Of a DNA stretch of 64,000 nt, positions 1 to 9,722 are shown piece after piece. Where the stretch lies: assembly GCF_900205925.1 (NCBI RefSeq), contig NZ_OAOD01000010.1, positions 1 to 64,000 on the forward strand, written 5' to 3'. The DNA comes from Clostridium peptidivorans (GTDB lineage: Bacteria; Bacillota; Clostridia; Clostridiales; Clostridiaceae). Position numbers and translations under genes: made by a program. The notes beneath the pieces are model-generated. The model worked only from the letters and a program-made list of their open reading frames with translations, was not told the DNA's origin and searched no databases. Each line of letters opens with the position of its first letter. Positions within the stretch are counted from its first letter, which is position 1.

Positions 1-112
1 CATGAAAGTTGAATTAATCACTCCAATAGCTATGGATGAAGGATTAAGATTCGCTATCAGAGAAGGTGGAAGAACAGTAGGTTCAGGTGTTGTTACTACA
101 ATAGAAGAATAA
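1..112 (+). CDS. tuf: Elongation factor Tu, C-terminal end (partial)
   Basis: The open frame running in from the left edge ends in TAA at 110-112. Its last 36 codons read as the final beta-barrel of EF-Tu, with the hallmark stretch [16 protein letters not shown] near the end. EF-Tu delivers aminoacyl-tRNA to the ribosome as a GTP complex. Only the C-terminus is present, so GTPase motifs cannot be checked. A strong terminator follows at once, and tuf directly upstream of the S10 operon is the usual Firmicutes order. The internal ATG at position 2 is a codon within the gene, not a start. Confidence 0.95.
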   Translation, partial: MKVELITPIAMDEGLRFAIREGGRTVGSGVVTTIEE

Positions 113-169
113 TAAAAAAATGTTGAAATTTTTTTATTAAAAGTATATACTTTAGCTATGCATAGCAAA

Positions 170-197
170 AGAAGAGTGTAAAACACTCTTCTTTTTT
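170..197 (+). terminator. Rho-independent terminator of tuf
   Basis: A perfect 10-bp stem (170-179 with 183-192) closes a 3-nt loop and is followed by a run of T at 193-197. It ends the tuf transcript and isolates it from the S10 operon. Confidence 0.9.
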
Positions 198-252
198 ATA
201 AAGTGTAGATATATAACATAAATTGGGCTGTTATACAAAATAAAAAAAATAC

Positions 253-281
253 TTGTCAATTTTAAAGAAGTAGTGTATACT
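253..281 (+). promoter_or_regulatory. Sigma-A promoter of the S10 operon
   Basis: TTGTCA at 253-258 and TATACT at 276-281 are separated by 17 nt, a near-consensus housekeeping promoter. The start of transcription is expected near 288, giving a leader of about 208 nt before rpsJ. It lies just after the tuf terminator and is the only strong promoter seen before the long ribosomal cluster. Confidence 0.8.
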
Positions 282-287
282 ATAGAA

Positions 288-490
288 GTTGTATTGTGAT
301 AACAGCGATGAGGTAAGAGGTTGCCGGACTTCCGGGTAATTCTTAACCTAGTTAGTTTTGGTCTAGAACCAGGCGACGGTTATTTTGTGATGTGTTTTGT
401 TGGGATGTTTAATGCAACACCCGGAGCAGTTTACAGAATATATCCGCTGTTGTACGTATGAAGTAAAGCGTGCAGGAAAAAAGGAGGGAA
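288..490 (+). ncRNA. Structured 5' leader of rpsJ operon (putative)
   Basis: About 200 nt of unusually GC-rich sequence without an open frame lie between the promoter and rpsJ. They contain several possible stems, for example AGGTAAGA near 310 with TCTTAACCT near 340 around a CCGG/CCGG hairpin, and TGGT/ACCA around CTAG near 358-372. S10 operons are often autoregulated through their leader, by L4 in enterobacteria. That this leader is regulatory is inference from its length, composition and folding; no terminator-like U-tract is visible in it. Confidence 0.5.
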
Positions 491-495
491 ATTAA

Positions 496-804
496 ATGGC
501 AAAGCAAAAAATTAGAATTAGATTAAAAGCGTTTGATCACACAATATTAGATCAATCAGCTCAAAAAATTGTAGAAACTGCTAAGACATCAGGAGCAAAG
601 GTAGCAGGACCAGTGCCACTACCAACAGAAAAGGATGTTGTTACTGTATTGAGAGCTCCACATAAATATAAGGACTCAAGAGAGCAGTTTGAAATTAGAA
701 CTCATAAGAGATTAATTGATATCCTTAGCCCATCACCAAAGACTGTTGATGCGTTAATGAGATTAGATTTACCAGCAGGCGTTGATATTGAAATAAAATT
801 ATAA
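496..804 (+). CDS. rpsJ: 30S ribosomal protein S10
   Basis: This 102-residue protein has the normal S10 length and the family signature [10 protein letters not shown] in its second half. S10 is a 30S head protein and also the NusE partner of NusB in antitermination. The ATG at 496 follows AGGAGGG with good spacing. It is the first gene of the S10 operon, preceded by a long structured leader. Confidence 0.99.
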   Translation: MAKQKIRIRLKAFDHTILDQSAQKIVETAKTSGAKVAGPVPLPTEKDVVTVLRAPHKYKDSREQFEIRTHKRLIDILSPSPKTVDALMRLDLPAGVDIEIKL

Positions 805-886
805 TTGTAATAGATTTTACTATTACGAACTATTATGACTGCATAAAAATAATGTGGTCCGCTAATATGTTGAGGAGGTGTAACAA

Positions 887-1516
887 TTGAAAAAAGCTAT
901 AATAGGTAAAAAGCTTGGAATGACTCAGATATTTGATGAAAATAACAAGGTGGTTCCTGTAACAGTAATTGAAGCAGGTCCATGTGTAGTTACTCAGAAG
1001 AAAACTGTTGAAAAAGATGGTTATGAGGCTATACAGGTAGGATATGGTGTAATAAAAGAAAAGCTAGTAAATAAGCCATTAAAGGGTCACTTCAGCAAAG
1101 CAGGAGTAGAATCCAAGAGATTATTAAAGGAATTCAAATTAGAAGATTCCAATGATTATCAAGTAGGACAGGAATTAAAGGCAGATTTATTTGTAGCAGG
1201 AGATAAGGTTGATGTGTCTGGAGTTTCTAAGGGTAAGGGATTCCAAGGTACAATAAAGAGATGGAATGGTCACAGAGGGCCAATGACACACGGTTCTAAA
1301 TTCCATAGATCAGTAGGTTCCATGGGAGCTTCTTCAGATCCATCAAGAACTTTCAAGAACAAGAAGATGCCTGGACACATGGGAAACAGAAATACAACTG
1401 TATTAAACTTAGAAGTTGTTAAGATTATGCCAGAAAAGAATATAATCTTGATTAAGGGCGGAGTACCAGGACCAAATAAAGGTTTTGTGGTAATAAGAAA
1501 TAGCGTTAAAGCTTAA
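887..1516 (+). CDS. rplC: 50S ribosomal protein L3
   Basis: The 209-residue product has the L3 pattern: an N-terminal [16 protein letters not shown] and the central loop with [12 protein letters not shown]3 is an early 23S rRNA binder near the peptidyl-transferase centre. Translation starts at a TTG (887) placed after GGAGGTG, because no ATG is available at the conserved N-terminus. An 82-nt gap separates it from rpsJ. Confidence 0.99.
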   Translation: MKKAIIGKKLGMTQIFDENNKVVPVTVIEAGPCVVTQKKTVEKDGYEAIQVGYGVIKEKLVNKPLKGHFSKAGVESKRLLKEFKLEDSNDYQVGQELKADLFVAGDKVDVSGVSKGKGFQGTIKRWNGHRGPMTHGSKFHRSVGSMGASSDPSRTFKNKKMPGHMGNRNTTVLNLEVVKIMPEKNIILIKGGVPGPNKGFVVIRNSVKA

Positions 1517-1540
1517 TTTTTGTAGAAAGGAGGATGCAGA

Positions 1541-2161
1541 ATGCCTACAGTAGGATTATTTAACAAACAAGGTCAAAAGGTTGGAGATGTTCAATTAGCA
1601 GATAACATATTTGCTACTGAAATTAATGAGTATGCATTACATCAAGTAGTTGTAGCTCAATTAGCTAATAAAAGACAAGGAACTCAGTCTGCAAAGACAA
1701 GAGCAGAAGTTTCTGGAGGCGGAATAAAGCCTTGGAGACAAAAAGGAACTGGTAGAGCAAGACAAGGATCAACAAGATCTCCACAATGGATACACGGAGG
1801 TATTGTTTTTGCTCCAAAGCCAAGAAGTTATAGAGTTTCAATTCCAAAGTCAATGAGAAGAGTTGCTATGAAATCAGCTTTATCTGCTAAAGTTAAAGAT
1901 AATAGCATGATAGTATTAGAAAACCTTGAATTAGAAGCTCCAAAGACTAAGGAAATGATTGCTATGTTAAAGGCTTTTGAAGCTAAAAAGACTTTGATTG
2001 TTACAGCTGAATCAAACGGAAATGTTTATAAATCAGCTAGAAACATTGAAGGAGTAGCAGTTATTCCAGTAAACAATTTAAATGTATATGATATTTTAAA
2101 ATATGAGAAGTTTATAATAACTAAGGATGCTGTATCTAAAGTTGAGGAGGTGTATGCATAA
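1541..2161 (+). CDS. rplD: 50S ribosomal protein L4
   Basis: L4 of 206 residues, with the exit-tunnel extension region rich in K, R and G ([12 protein letters not shown]). L4 binds 23S rRNA and lines the polypeptide tunnel; in some bacteria it is the autogenous repressor of this operon. Its TAA shares one base with the ATG of rplW, so the two are probably translationally coupled. Confidence 0.99.
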   Translation: MPTVGLFNKQGQKVGDVQLADNIFATEINEYALHQVVVAQLANKRQGTQSAKTRAEVSGGGIKPWRQKGTGRARQGSTRSPQWIHGGIVFAPKPRSYRVSIPKSMRRVAMKSALSAKVKDNSMIVLENLELEAPKTKEMIAMLKAFEAKKTLIVTAESNGNVYKSARNIEGVAVIPVNNLNVYDILKYEKFIITKDAVSKVEEVYA

Positions 2162-2454
2162 TGAAGCTAACAAATTATGATATAATAAGAAGACCTGTTA
2201 TAACTGAAAAAAGTATGGCTTCTATGGGAGAAAAGCAGTACACCTTTATCGTAGATAAGCATGCTAATAAGTGCCAAATAAAAACAGCTGTTGAAGCAGT
2301 ATTTGGTGTAAAAGTAGAAGAAGTGAGAACTGCAAACATTCTTGGAAAGAACAAGAGAGTTGGAGTACACTTTGGAAAGAGACCTGATTACAAGAAAGCT
2401 GTAGTTAAACTAGCTCAAGATAGTAAAGCTATAGAATTCTTCGAAGGAATGTAA
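2161..2454 (+). CDS. rplW: 50S ribosomal protein L23
   Basis: A 97-residue L23 with the conserved start region [12 protein letters not shown]23 sits at the tunnel exit and docks trigger factor and SRP. The start codon overlaps the L4 stop by one base. Confidence 0.99.
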   Translation: MKLTNYDIIRRPVITEKSMASMGEKQYTFIVDKHANKCQIKTAVEAVFGVKVEEVRTANILGKNKRVGVHFGKRPDYKKAVVKLAQDSKAIEFFEGM

Positions 2455-2513
2455 TATTAAATTAAAGCGTTATTGGCTATAAGCCAGATAAGCTAAGAAA
2501 TGGAGGTTTACAA

Positions 2514-3344
2514 ATGGCAGTTAAAACATTTAGACCTACCACTCCAAGTAGAAGACAGATGACTATGAGCACTTTTGAAGAAATTACAACAAATGAGCCA
2601 GAAAAGTCATTATTAGTTTCTTTAAGTAAAACAGGTGGTAGAAATAATACCGGTAAAATAACTGTTCGTCATCGTGGTGGCGGTGCAAAGAGAAAATATA
2701 GATTAATAGACTTCAAGAGAAATAAGGATGGAATTCCAGCGAAGGTTTCTAGCGTAGAATATGATCCAAATAGAACAGCGTTTATAGCATTAGTGGTATA
2801 TGCTGATGGTGAAAAAAGATACATAGTTGCTCCACACGGATTAAAAGTAGGGGATACAATTGTATCAGGACCAGAAGCTGATATAAAAGTAGGAAACTGC
2901 TTGCCATTAAAGAACATACCAGTAGGTACAATTGTTCATAATGTAGAATTAGCAAGAGGAAAAGGTGCTCAGCTTGTAAGAGCAGCAGGAAGTTCTGCAC
3001 AGTTAATGGCTAAAGAAGGAGACTATGCAACTTTAAGACTTCCAAGTGGAGAAATGAGATACGTTAGAGTAGAATGTAGAGCTACTATAGGAACAGTATC
3101 AAATTTAACTAATGATATAATTAACATAGGTAAAGCTGGAAGAACAAGACATAAGGGTTTCAGACCTACAGTTAGAGGTTCTGTAATGAATCCTAATGAC
3201 CATCCACACGGTGGTGGTGAAGGTAAATCACCAGTCGGACACGCAAGCCCAATGACTCCATGGGGTAAACCAGCTCTTGGATACAAAACTAGAAAACATA
3301 AGAAATATTCAGACAGACTTATTGTTAAGAAAAGAACTAAATAA
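2514..3344 (+). CDS. rplB: 50S ribosomal protein L2
   Basis: L2 of 276 residues, with the C-terminal signature around [15 protein letters not shown] that carries the conserved histidine near the peptidyl-transferase centre. The start ATG at 2514 follows TGGAGG. A perfect hairpin begins directly after the stop codon. Confidence 0.99.
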   Translation: MAVKTFRPTTPSRRQMTMSTFEEITTNEPEKSLLVSLSKTGGRNNTGKITVRHRGGGAKRKYRLIDFKRNKDGIPAKVSSVEYDPNRTAFIALVVYADGEKRYIVAPHGLKVGDTIVSGPEADIKVGNCLPLKNIPVGTIVHNVELARGKGAQLVRAAGSSAQLMAKEGDYATLRLPSGEMRYVRVECRATIGTVSNLTNDIINIGKAGRTRHKGFRPTVRGSVMNPNDHPHGGGEGKSPVGHASPMTPWGKPALGYKTRKHKKYSDRLIVKKRTK

Positions 3345-3374
3345 TTTGAAGAGAATATTTTTATTCTCTTCAAA
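3345..3374 (+). other. Perfect intercistronic hairpin between rplB and rpsS
   Basis: A 13-bp perfect stem (3345-3357 with 3362-3374) with a TTTT loop starts one base after the L2 stop codon. There is no T-tract after it, so it is unlikely to be a plain terminator. Possible roles are RNA processing, protection of the 3' end, or adjustment of downstream expression. Confidence 0.7.
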
Positions 3375-3412
3375 GATTATTATAACGGTTATATGAAGGG
3401 AGGCCAATAAAT

Positions 3413-3697
3413 TTGAGTAGATCTGTTAAAAAAGGACCTTTTATACATGAGGGACTTTTAATGAAAATAAATGAAATGAACAAAAATGGAGAAAAGAAAG
3501 TTGTAAAGACTTGGTCTAGAAGTTCAACTATTTTCCCACAGATGATTGGTCATACTATAGCAGTGCATGATGGAAGAAAGCATGTTCCTGTATATGTTAC
3601 TGAAGATATGGTAGGACATAAATTAGGAGAATTTGCTCTAACAAGAACTTATAGGGGTCACGTAGATAAGACAGCTAAGTCAAGTTCTGTTAGATAA
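3413..3697 (+). CDS. rpsS: 30S ribosomal protein S19
   Basis: S19 of 94 residues, beginning [10 protein letters not shown] and containing HDGRKHVPV. It binds the 30S head next to S13. The start is a TTG at 3413, after GGGAGG, the position that gives the conserved N-terminus. Confidence 0.99.
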   Translation: MSRSVKKGPFIHEGLLMKINEMNKNGEKKVVKTWSRSSTIFPQMIGHTIAVHDGRKHVPVYVTEDMVGHKLGEFALTRTYRGHVDKTAKSSSVR

Positions 3698-3719
3698 TGC
3701 GGGAAGGAGGTAATAATAA

Positions 3720-4055
3720 ATGGAAGCTAAAGCAATAGCTAAATATGTAAGAATGTCCCCAATGAAAGTGGGTATAGTTCTTGATTTAATAAGAGATAAG
3801 AATGTAAATGAGGCCTTTGCTATATTAAAATATACTCCTAAAAGAGCAGCTGTAGTTGTAGAAAAAGTTTTAAAATCAGCTGTAGCAAATGCAGAAAATA
3901 ATTTAAACTTAGATATAAATACATTATTTGTAGCAGAAGCTTACGCTTGTCAGGGACCTGTATTAAAGAGATTTCAACCTCATGCACAAGGTAGAGCTTT
4001 TAGAATACTTAAAAGAACTAGTCATATAACATTAGTTGTTAAAGAAAGAGCTTAA
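3720..4055 (+). CDS. rplV: 50S ribosomal protein L22
   Basis: L22 of 111 residues, with the tunnel-lining hairpin region near [15 protein letters not shown], where macrolide resistance mutations fall in other bacteria. The ATG at 3720 follows AAGGAGG. Confidence 0.99.
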   Translation: MEAKAIAKYVRMSPMKVGIVLDLIRDKNVNEAFAILKYTPKRAAVVVEKVLKSAVANAENNLNLDINTLFVAEAYACQGPVLKRFQPHAQGRAFRILKRTSHITLVVKERA

Positions 4056-4073
4056 AAAGAAGGAGGGAAACAG

Positions 4074-4742
4074 ATGGGTCAGAAAGTACATCCACACGGC
4101 TTAAGAGTTGGAGTTATTAAAGATTGGGATGCTAAATGGTATTCTGATAAGAAGAATTTTGCAGATAACTTAGTAGAAGACAATAGTATAAGAGAATTCG
4201 TAAAGAAAAAATCTTATGCTGCTGGAATCTCAAAAATAGAAATAGAAAGAGCTGCAAAAAGAGTTAAATTAAACATCTATACTGCTAAACCAGGAATGAT
4301 AATTGGTAAGGGTGGTTCAGGGATAGATGCTTTAAGAAACGAACTTAAGAAGTTTGTAAGAGATGATAAAAATATATTAATAAATATAGTAGAAGTTAAA
4401 AATGCAGAAACAAATGCACAGTTAATGGCTGAAAATGTTGCTCAGCAGTTAGAAAAGAGAATATCTTTTAGAAGAGCTATGAAACAAACTATACAAAGAG
4501 CAATGAAATCAGGAGTTAAGGGTGTTAAGACTGCTTGCTCAGGAAGACTTGGTGGAGCAGATATAGCTAGAACTGAACAGTATCATGAAGGCACAATTCC
4601 ACTTCAGACATTAAGAGCTGATATCGATTATGGATTTGCTGAAGCAGATACTACATATGGTAAAATAGGAATAAAAGTTTGGGTATATAGAGGTGAAGTT
4701 CTTCCAGTTAAAAAAGAAACAAAGGAAGAAGTTAATGCATAG
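4074..4742 (+). CDS. rpsC: 30S ribosomal protein S3
   Basis: S3 of 222 residues. It starts [11 protein letters not shown] and has a KH domain with the GKGGSGI loop near residues 78-84. S3 lines the mRNA entry channel of the 30S subunit and contributes to its helicase activity. Confidence 0.99.
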   Translation: MGQKVHPHGLRVGVIKDWDAKWYSDKKNFADNLVEDNSIREFVKKKSYAAGISKIEIERAAKRVKLNIYTAKPGMIIGKGGSGIDALRNELKKFVRDDKNILINIVEVKNAETNAQLMAENVAQQLEKRISFRRAMKQTIQRAMKSGVKGVKTACSGRLGGADIARTEQYHEGTIPLQTLRADIDYGFAEADTTYGKIGIKVWVYRGEVLPVKKETKEEVNA

Positions 4743-4759
4743 GGAAGGAGGAATATGAC

Positions 4760-5203
4760 ATGTTAATGCCTAAAAGGGTTAAACATCGTAAAGTACAACG
4801 CGGTAGAATGAAGGGTAAGGCTACAAGAGGAAACTTTATAGCTTATGGTGATTACGGTTTACAAGCTACTGAATGTGGTTGGATTACTAGCAATCAGATA
4901 GAATCAGCCAGAATAGCTATAAATAGATATATAAAAAGAGGAGGAAAACTTTGGATAAAGATTTTCCCAGATAAACCAGTTACTGAAAAGCCAGCCGAAA
5001 CACGTATGGGTTCCGGTAAAGGTTCACCAGAGTACTGGGTAGCAGTTATAAAACCAGGTAGAGTTTTATTTGAATTAACAGGTGTAGATGAAAAGGTTGC
5101 TAGAGAGGCTATGAGACTTGCAGCACACAAACTACCTGTATCAACTAAATTTGTAAAAAGATCAGATTTTGAGGAAATGGGTGGTGAAATCAATGAAGGC
5201 TAA
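4760..5203 (+). CDS. rplP: 50S ribosomal protein L16
   Basis: L16 of 147 residues, starting [11 protein letters not shown]. Two ATGs lie close together (4760 and 4766); the first gives the usual family N-terminus and is well placed from GGAAGGAGG. L16 helps shape the A-site tRNA binding region. Its end overlaps the start of rpmC by 11 bp. Confidence 0.99.
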   Translation: MLMPKRVKHRKVQRGRMKGKATRGNFIAYGDYGLQATECGWITSNQIESARIAINRYIKRGGKLWIKIFPDKPVTEKPAETRMGSGKGSPEYWVAVIKPGRVLFELTGVDEKVAREAMRLAAHKLPVSTKFVKRSDFEEMGGEINEG

Positions 5204-5402
5204 AGAATTACAGGAATTAAGAAACACCCCACAAGATTTAGAGGGTAAATTAAATGACCTTAAGGGCGAATTATTTAACCTAAGATTTCAATTAGCTACT
5301 GGCCAATTAGAAAACCCAATGAGAATAAGAGAAGTTAAAAAATCTATAGCCCAGATTAAAACCATCCTTAGAGAAGCAGAACTAAGGACTATTGAGCAGT
5401 AA
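5193..5402 (+). CDS. rpmC: 50S ribosomal protein L29
   Basis: L29 of 69 residues from the ATG at 5193, giving the typical MKAKELQEL start. An in-frame TTG further up (5169) would add eight residues unlike any L29 and lies inside rplP. The ORF overlaps the end of rplP, suggesting translational coupling. Confidence 0.98.
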   Translation: MKAKELQELRNTPQDLEGKLNDLKGELFNLRFQLATGQLENPMRIREVKKSIAQIKTILREAELRTIEQ

Positions 5403-5421
5403 TTGAGAGGAGGTTCATCCT

Positions 5422-5676
5422 GTGGAAAGAAAATTAAGAAAGACAAGATTAGGTAGAGTTGTTTCTGATAAAATGGATAAAACAATAGTTGTTGCAGTTG
5501 AAACAAAAGTTCGTCATCCATTATACGGAAAGACAATTAATAGAACAACTAAATTTAAAGCTCATGATGAAAATAATGAAGCAAAGATGAATGATAGAGT
5601 AGTAATAATGGAAACTAGACCATTATCTAAAGATAAAAGATGGAGACTTGTAGAAATAGTAGAAAAGGCAAAATAA
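5422..5676 (+). CDS. rpsQ: 30S ribosomal protein S17
   Basis: S17 of 84 residues with an OB-fold and the motif [15 protein letters not shown]. It is a primary 16S rRNA binder. It begins with GTG at 5422, after GAGAGGAGG. Confidence 0.99.
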   Translation: MERKLRKTRLGRVVSDKMDKTIVVAVETKVRHPLYGKTINRTTKFKAHDENNEAKMNDRVVIMETRPLSKDKRWRLVEIVEKAK

Positions 5677-5707
5677 TAGTTACAAAGGCTGAAAGGAGGG
5701 TATTTGA

Positions 5708-6076
5708 ATGATTCAGCAGCAAACTATACTAAAAGTTGCAGATAACTCTGGTGCTAAAGAAATAATGTGTATTAGAGTATTAGGTGGATCAAAAAGAAAA
5801 TGGGGTAACATAGGCGATATAATCGTTGCTAGTGTTAAAAGTGCAACACCAGGCGGTGTTGTTAAAAAAGGTGAAGTAGTTAAAGCCGTTATAGTAAGAT
5901 CTGTTAAAGGATTAAGAAGAGCAGACGGATCATATATAAGATTTGATGAAAATGCGGCTGTTATAATAAAAGATGATAAGCAGCCAAAGGGTACTCGTAT
6001 CTTTGGACCTGTAGCTAGAGAGATAAGAGACAAAGAATTTACAAAAATTTTATCCTTAGCACCTGAAGTTCTATAG
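5708..6076 (+). CDS. rplN: 50S ribosomal protein L14
   Basis: L14 of 122 residues, starting [17 protein letters not shown]. It forms an intersubunit bridge and is the site where the silencing factor RsfS binds. It is the first gene of the classical spc group, although here the cluster is continuous with S10. Confidence 0.99.
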   Translation: MIQQQTILKVADNSGAKEIMCIRVLGGSKRKWGNIGDIIVASVKSATPGGVVKKGEVVKAVIVRSVKGLRRADGSYIRFDENAAVIIKDDKQPKGTRIFGPVAREIRDKEFTKILSLAPEVL

Positions 6077-6094
6077 GATAGGGAGGTGACTTGA

Positions 6095-6415
6095 ATGCAG
6101 AATAAAATACATGTTAGAAAACAGGACACTGTAATGGTTATATCTGGTAAAGATAAAGGTAAGATAGGTGAAGTTGTAAGTGTATTACCTAAGACTAACA
6201 AAGTATTAGTTAAGGGTGTTAATTTAATTACAAAACATCAAAAACCAAGCAAAGAGAATATGCAGGGTGGAATAGTTCATAAAGAAGCACCTATATATAG
6301 TTCCAAAGTTATGTTATACTGCACAAAGTGCAAATCAGTAACAAGAATAAGTCATAAATTATTAGATGATGGAACTAAAGTAAGAGTTTGTAAAAAGTGT
6401 GGAGAAACATTCTAA
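6095..6415 (+). CDS. rplX: 50S ribosomal protein L24, zinc-ribbon type
   Basis: L24 of 106 residues, with an N-terminal KOW motif (VISGKDKGKIGEV). L24 is an assembly initiator. The C-terminal part has two CxxC pairs, YCTKCKS and VCKKCGE, a zinc-ribbon-like C-plus form; as I recall it, B. subtilis L24 has lost these cysteines. Zinc binding is inferred from the four cysteines. Confidence 0.99.
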   Translation: MQNKIHVRKQDTVMVISGKDKGKIGEVVSVLPKTNKVLVKGVNLITKHQKPSKENMQGGIVHKEAPIYSSKVMLYCTKCKSVTRISHKLLDDGTKVRVCKKCGETF

Positions 6416-6436
6416 TCTTGAAAGGAGGTTTACTTA

Positions 6437-6979
6437 ATGAATCCAAGATTACAAGAAAAGTATGAAAAAGAAGTTGTACCAGCTTTAATGGAAAAGTTCG
6501 GATATAAAAATATAATGGAAGTTCCAAAGCTTGATAAGATAGTTATTAACATGGGTATTGGAGAAGCTAAGGACAATCAGAAGGTATTAGAATCAGCTAT
6601 TAGTGATTTAACTATAATAGCAGGTCAAAAGCCAATATTAACAAGAGCTAAAAAGTCTATTGCTAACTTTAAAATAAGAGAAAACATGGCAATAGGATGC
6701 AAGGTAACATTAAGAAAGAATACAATGTATGAATTTGCAGATAAGTTAATGAATGTAGCTCTTCCAAGAGTTAGAGACTTTAGAGGAATTTCTGATAAGT
6801 CTTTTGACGGTAGAGGAAATTATTCATTAGGACTTAAAGAGCAATTAATATTCCCAGAAATTGAATATGATAAAATTGATAAAGTTAGAGGAATGGATAT
6901 AACATTTGTAACTACTGCAAAGACTGACGAGGAAGCTAGGGAATTATTAAGATTCCTTGGAATGCCGTTTGTTCAGTAA
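6437..6979 (+). CDS. rplE: 50S ribosomal protein L5
   Basis: L5 of 180 residues with the signature [12 protein letters not shown] and LRDFRG-like segment VRDFRGIS. It binds 5S rRNA and contacts P-site tRNA. The ATG at 6437 follows AAAGGAGG. Confidence 0.99.
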   Translation: MNPRLQEKYEKEVVPALMEKFGYKNIMEVPKLDKIVINMGIGEAKDNQKVLESAISDLTIIAGQKPILTRAKKSIANFKIRENMAIGCKVTLRKNTMYEFADKLMNVALPRVRDFRGISDKSFDGRGNYSLGLKEQLIFPEIEYDKIDKVRGMDITFVTTAKTDEEARELLRFLGMPFVQ

Positions 6980-6995
6980 TTAAGGAGGGAAAACT

Positions 6996-7181
6996 GTGGC
7001 ACGTAAAGCTTTGATAGAAAAATGGAAAAAAGAACCTAAGTATTCCACTAGAGCTTATACAAGATGTAGAATATGTGGTAGACCACATGCTGTGCTAAGA
7101 AAATTTGGTATATGCCGTATTTGCTTTAGAGAACTTGCATATAAAGGACAAATACCAGGATGCAAGAAAGCTAGCTGGTAA
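6996..7181 (+). CDS. rpsZ: 30S ribosomal protein S14, zinc type
   Basis: This is the short 61-residue S14 with the zinc site CRICGRPH...CRICF, the C-plus version. Start is GTG at 6996 after AGGAGGG. A longer zinc-free S14, if present in the genome, would lie elsewhere. Confidence 0.99.
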   Translation: MARKALIEKWKKEPKYSTRAYTRCRICGRPHAVLRKFGICRICFRELAYKGQIPGCKKASW

Positions 7182-7208
7182 TATAGAATAGGAAAGGAGG
7201 CACATTAA

Positions 7209-7607
7209 ATGGTAATGACTGACCCAATTGCTGATTTATTAACTCGTATAAGAAACGCAAACATAGTTAAACATGAAACTGTAGAAATACCTTCTTCAAC
7301 TATAAAGAAGGCTATTGCAAACATAATGTTACAAGAAGGATATATAAAGAACGTTGAGGAATATACTGACGGATCAGTTCCAATGTTAAAAGTGACAATG
7401 AAATATGGTCAGAACAAAGAAAAAACTATTACTGGTTTAAAGAGAATATCAAAACCAGGATTAAGAGTATATTGCAGAAAAGAAGAGATTCCTAGAGTGT
7501 TGAATGGATTAGGAGTAGCTATCGTATCAACTTCAAAAGGAATAGTTACAGATAGAGAAGCAAGAAAATTAGCTGTAGGCGGAGAAGTTCTTTGCTACAT
7601 ATGGTAA
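7209..7607 (+). CDS. rpsH: 30S ribosomal protein S8
   Basis: S8 of 132 residues, start [18 protein letters not shown] and C-terminal GGEVLCYIW. It is a primary 16S rRNA binder and in enterobacteria the spc operon repressor. The ATG at 7209 fits the family N-terminus better than the ATG two codons later. Confidence 0.99.
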   Translation: MVMTDPIADLLTRIRNANIVKHETVEIPSSTIKKAIANIMLQEGYIKNVEEYTDGSVPMLKVTMKYGQNKEKTITGLKRISKPGLRVYCRKEEIPRVLNGLGVAIVSTSKGIVTDREARKLAVGGEVLCYIW

Positions 7608-7629
7608 TTAGGAAACAGGAGGTGTAATT

Positions 7630-8172
7630 ATGTCAAGAATTGGTAGACTTCCAATAGCTATACCTAATGGTGTAACTTTCTCAGTAACACCAGACAACGT
7701 TGTTACTGTAAAAGGACCAAAGGGTGAACTTGTTAAAGCTATGAACACTGCTATTAATATAGCTGTTGAAGATAATTCTGTTGTAGTAACAAGAAATAAT
7801 GATCAGAAACAAAACAGAGCTCTTCATGGATTAACAAGAGCTTTAATCAATAATATGATTATTGGAGTAACTGAAGGATACAAAAAGACTTTAGAATTAG
7901 TTGGTGTAGGTTATAGAGCTCAGGTACAGGGAAGTAAGTTAGTAATGAGCTTAGGATTCTCACATCCAGTTGAAATAGATCCAGTAGAAGGTGTTCAATT
8001 CCAGGTTGAAGGAAATAACAAAGTAATAGTTAGCGGTATAGATAAGCAAAAGGTAGGAAACGTTGCTGCTGATATAAGAAGCTGGAGAAAACCTGAACCT
8101 TACAAAGGAAAAGGTATTAAGTATGATAACGAAGTTATTAGACGTAAGGAAGGTAAGACTGGTAAGAAATAA
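7630..8172 (+). CDS. rplF: 50S ribosomal protein L6
   Basis: L6 of 180 residues, two tandem alpha-beta domains, starting [12 protein letters not shown] and ending with the [10 protein letters not shown] motif. It lies close to the GTPase-associated centre. Confidence 0.99.
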   Translation: MSRIGRLPIAIPNGVTFSVTPDNVVTVKGPKGELVKAMNTAINIAVEDNSVVVTRNNDQKQNRALHGLTRALINNMIIGVTEGYKKTLELVGVGYRAQVQGSKLVMSLGFSHPVEIDPVEGVQFQVEGNNKVIVSGIDKQKVGNVAADIRSWRKPEPYKGKGIKYDNEVIRRKEGKTGKK

Positions 8173-8192
8173 TAAGAAAGGAGTGAGTTTCA

Positions 8193-8552
8193 ATGATTAA
8201 TAAGCAAGGCAGACAAGAAGCAAGAGTGAGACGTCACATAAGAGTTCGTAAAAAGGTTTTTGGAACTCCTGAAATGCCAAGACTTGCGGTATATAGAAGC
8301 GAAAAGAACATATATGCTCAGATAGTAGATGACATAAATGGAGTAACTTTAGTTTCAGCTTCCAGTTTAGAAAAAGAATTCAACGCAGTTGGAAGCAATA
8401 AAGAAGGAGCTAAGTTAGTAGGAGAATCCGTAGCGAAGAAAGCTTTAGAAAAAGGAATCACTAAAGTAGTATTTGATAGAGGCGGATACATTTATCACGG
8501 AAGAGTGCAACAACTTGCAGAAGGTGCAAGAGAAGCAGGTTTACAATTCTAA
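8193..8552 (+). CDS. rplR: 50S ribosomal protein L18
   Basis: L18 of 119 residues, ending in the typical [17 protein letters not shown]. It carries 5S rRNA into the large subunit with L5. ATG at 8193 follows AAGGAGTG. Confidence 0.99.
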   Translation: MINKQGRQEARVRRHIRVRKKVFGTPEMPRLAVYRSEKNIYAQIVDDINGVTLVSASSLEKEFNAVGSNKEGAKLVGESVAKKALEKGITKVVFDRGGYIYHGRVQQLAEGAREAGLQF

Positions 8553-8568
8553 TAAAGGAGGGAAATAA

Positions 8569-9066
8569 ATGAGAATAGATCCTAGCACTTTAAACTTAAA
8601 AGAAAAAGTAGTTTTTATTAATAGAGTTGCTAAGGTTGTTAAAGGTGGTAGAAACTTTAGATTTAGCGCCCTCGTTGTAGTAGGAGACGAAAATGGTCAT
8701 GTAGGCGTAGGTATGGGAAAATCTATAGAAATACCTGAAGCAATTAGAAAAGGAATAGAAGATGCAAAGAAGAATTTAGTGGAAGTTGCAATGGTAGGAA
8801 CTACAGTTCCACATAATATAGAAGGTAAATTCGGTACAGGAAGAGTACTTATAATGAAATCTAAAGAAGGTACAGGAGTTATAGCTGGGGGTCCAGTTAG
8901 AGCGGTACTTGAACTAGCAGGATTAAAAGATGTTAGAGCAAAATCTTTAGGTTCCAATAACCCAAGAAACATGGTTAATGCAACTATCGACGGTTTATCA
9001 AGAGGAAGAACAGCTGAGCAAATAGCTAAGCTAAGAGGAAAAACCGTTGAAGAGATCTTAGGTTAG
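8569..9066 (+). CDS. rpsE: 30S ribosomal protein S5
   Basis: S5 of 165 residues: double-stranded-RNA-binding-like N-terminal domain with [18 protein letters not shown] (spectinomycin-site loop nearby), and C-terminal domain with [11 protein letters not shown]. It affects accuracy and mRNA entry. Confidence 0.99.
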   Translation: MRIDPSTLNLKEKVVFINRVAKVVKGGRNFRFSALVVVGDENGHVGVGMGKSIEIPEAIRKGIEDAKKNLVEVAMVGTTVPHNIEGKFGTGRVLIMKSKEGTGVIAGGPVRAVLELAGLKDVRAKSLGSNNPRNMVNATIDGLSRGRTAEQIAKLRGKTVEEILG

Positions 9067-9078
9067 GAGGGAATAACC

Positions 9079-9261
9079 TTGGCTAAACTTAAAATTACTT
9101 TAAAAAAGAGTACTATTGGTAGAAGAAAAGACCAAATAGCTACAGTTACTGCTCTTGGATTAAAGAAGATCGGTAAAACTGTTGAACATGATGACACTCC
9201 TCAAATCAGAGGAATGATAAATAAGGTAAGCTACCTTTTAGATGTAGTAGAAGTACAGTAA
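9079..9261 (+). CDS. rpmD: 50S ribosomal protein L30
   Basis: L30 of 60 residues with the [10 protein letters not shown] segment and a C-terminal [10 protein letters not shown]. It begins with TTG at 9079, preceded by TTAGGAGGG. Confidence 0.98.
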   Translation: MAKLKITLKKSTIGRRKDQIATVTALGLKKIGKTVEHDDTPQIRGMINKVSYLLDVVEVQ

Positions 9262-9280
9262 AAGAGGAGGTGTAACTATA

Positions 9281-9721
9281 ATGAAACTTCACGAATTAAG
9301 ACCAGCAGAAGGTTCCAGAAAAGCTCCTAAAAGAGTCGGAAGAGGTACAGGTTCTGGCCTTGGAAGAAATGCAGGTAAGGGAGAAAAGGGACAGAATGCT
9401 AGATCAGGCGGTGGCGTAAGACCAGGATTTGAAGGTGGCCAGATGCCTTTATATAGAAGATTACCTAAAAGAGGATTTACGAACATATTTGCAAAAGAAT
9501 ATGCTACTATAAATGTAGATAGATTAAACATATTTGAAGATGGAACAGAAGTAACTCCAGAAGTATTAATGGAAAACGGAGTAATAAGTAAAGTATACGA
9601 TGGAGTTAAAATTCTTGGAAACGGCGAATTAACTAAGAAGTTAACTGTAAAAGCTACAAAGTTCTCCAAGGCAGCAGCTGAAAAGATTGAGACAGCTGGA
9701 GGAAAAGTTGAGGTGATATAA
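9281..9721 (+). CDS. rplO: 50S ribosomal protein L15
   Basis: L15 of 146 residues, with the glycine-rich N-terminal tail ([15 protein letters not shown]) that threads into 23S rRNA. It ends one base before the secY start, so L15 and SecY are probably coupled in translation. Confidence 0.99.
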   Translation: MKLHELRPAEGSRKAPKRVGRGTGSGLGRNAGKGEKGQNARSGGGVRPGFEGGQMPLYRRLPKRGFTNIFAKEYATINVDRLNIFEDGTEVTPEVLMENGVISKVYDGVKILGNGELTKKLTVKATKFSKAAAEKIETAGGKVEVI

Positions 9722-9722
9722 G

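Noticed and set aside
3023..3373. 116-codon minus-strand frame over rplB
   Set aside because: It lies antisense to a fully conserved L2 gene and has low-complexity, unrecognisable sequence; it is a shadow frame.
5713..6201. 162-codon minus-strand frame over rplN/rplX
   Set aside because: It covers two certain ribosomal genes, has no ribosome binding site on that strand, and its composition is that of a complement of lysine/valine-rich coding DNA.
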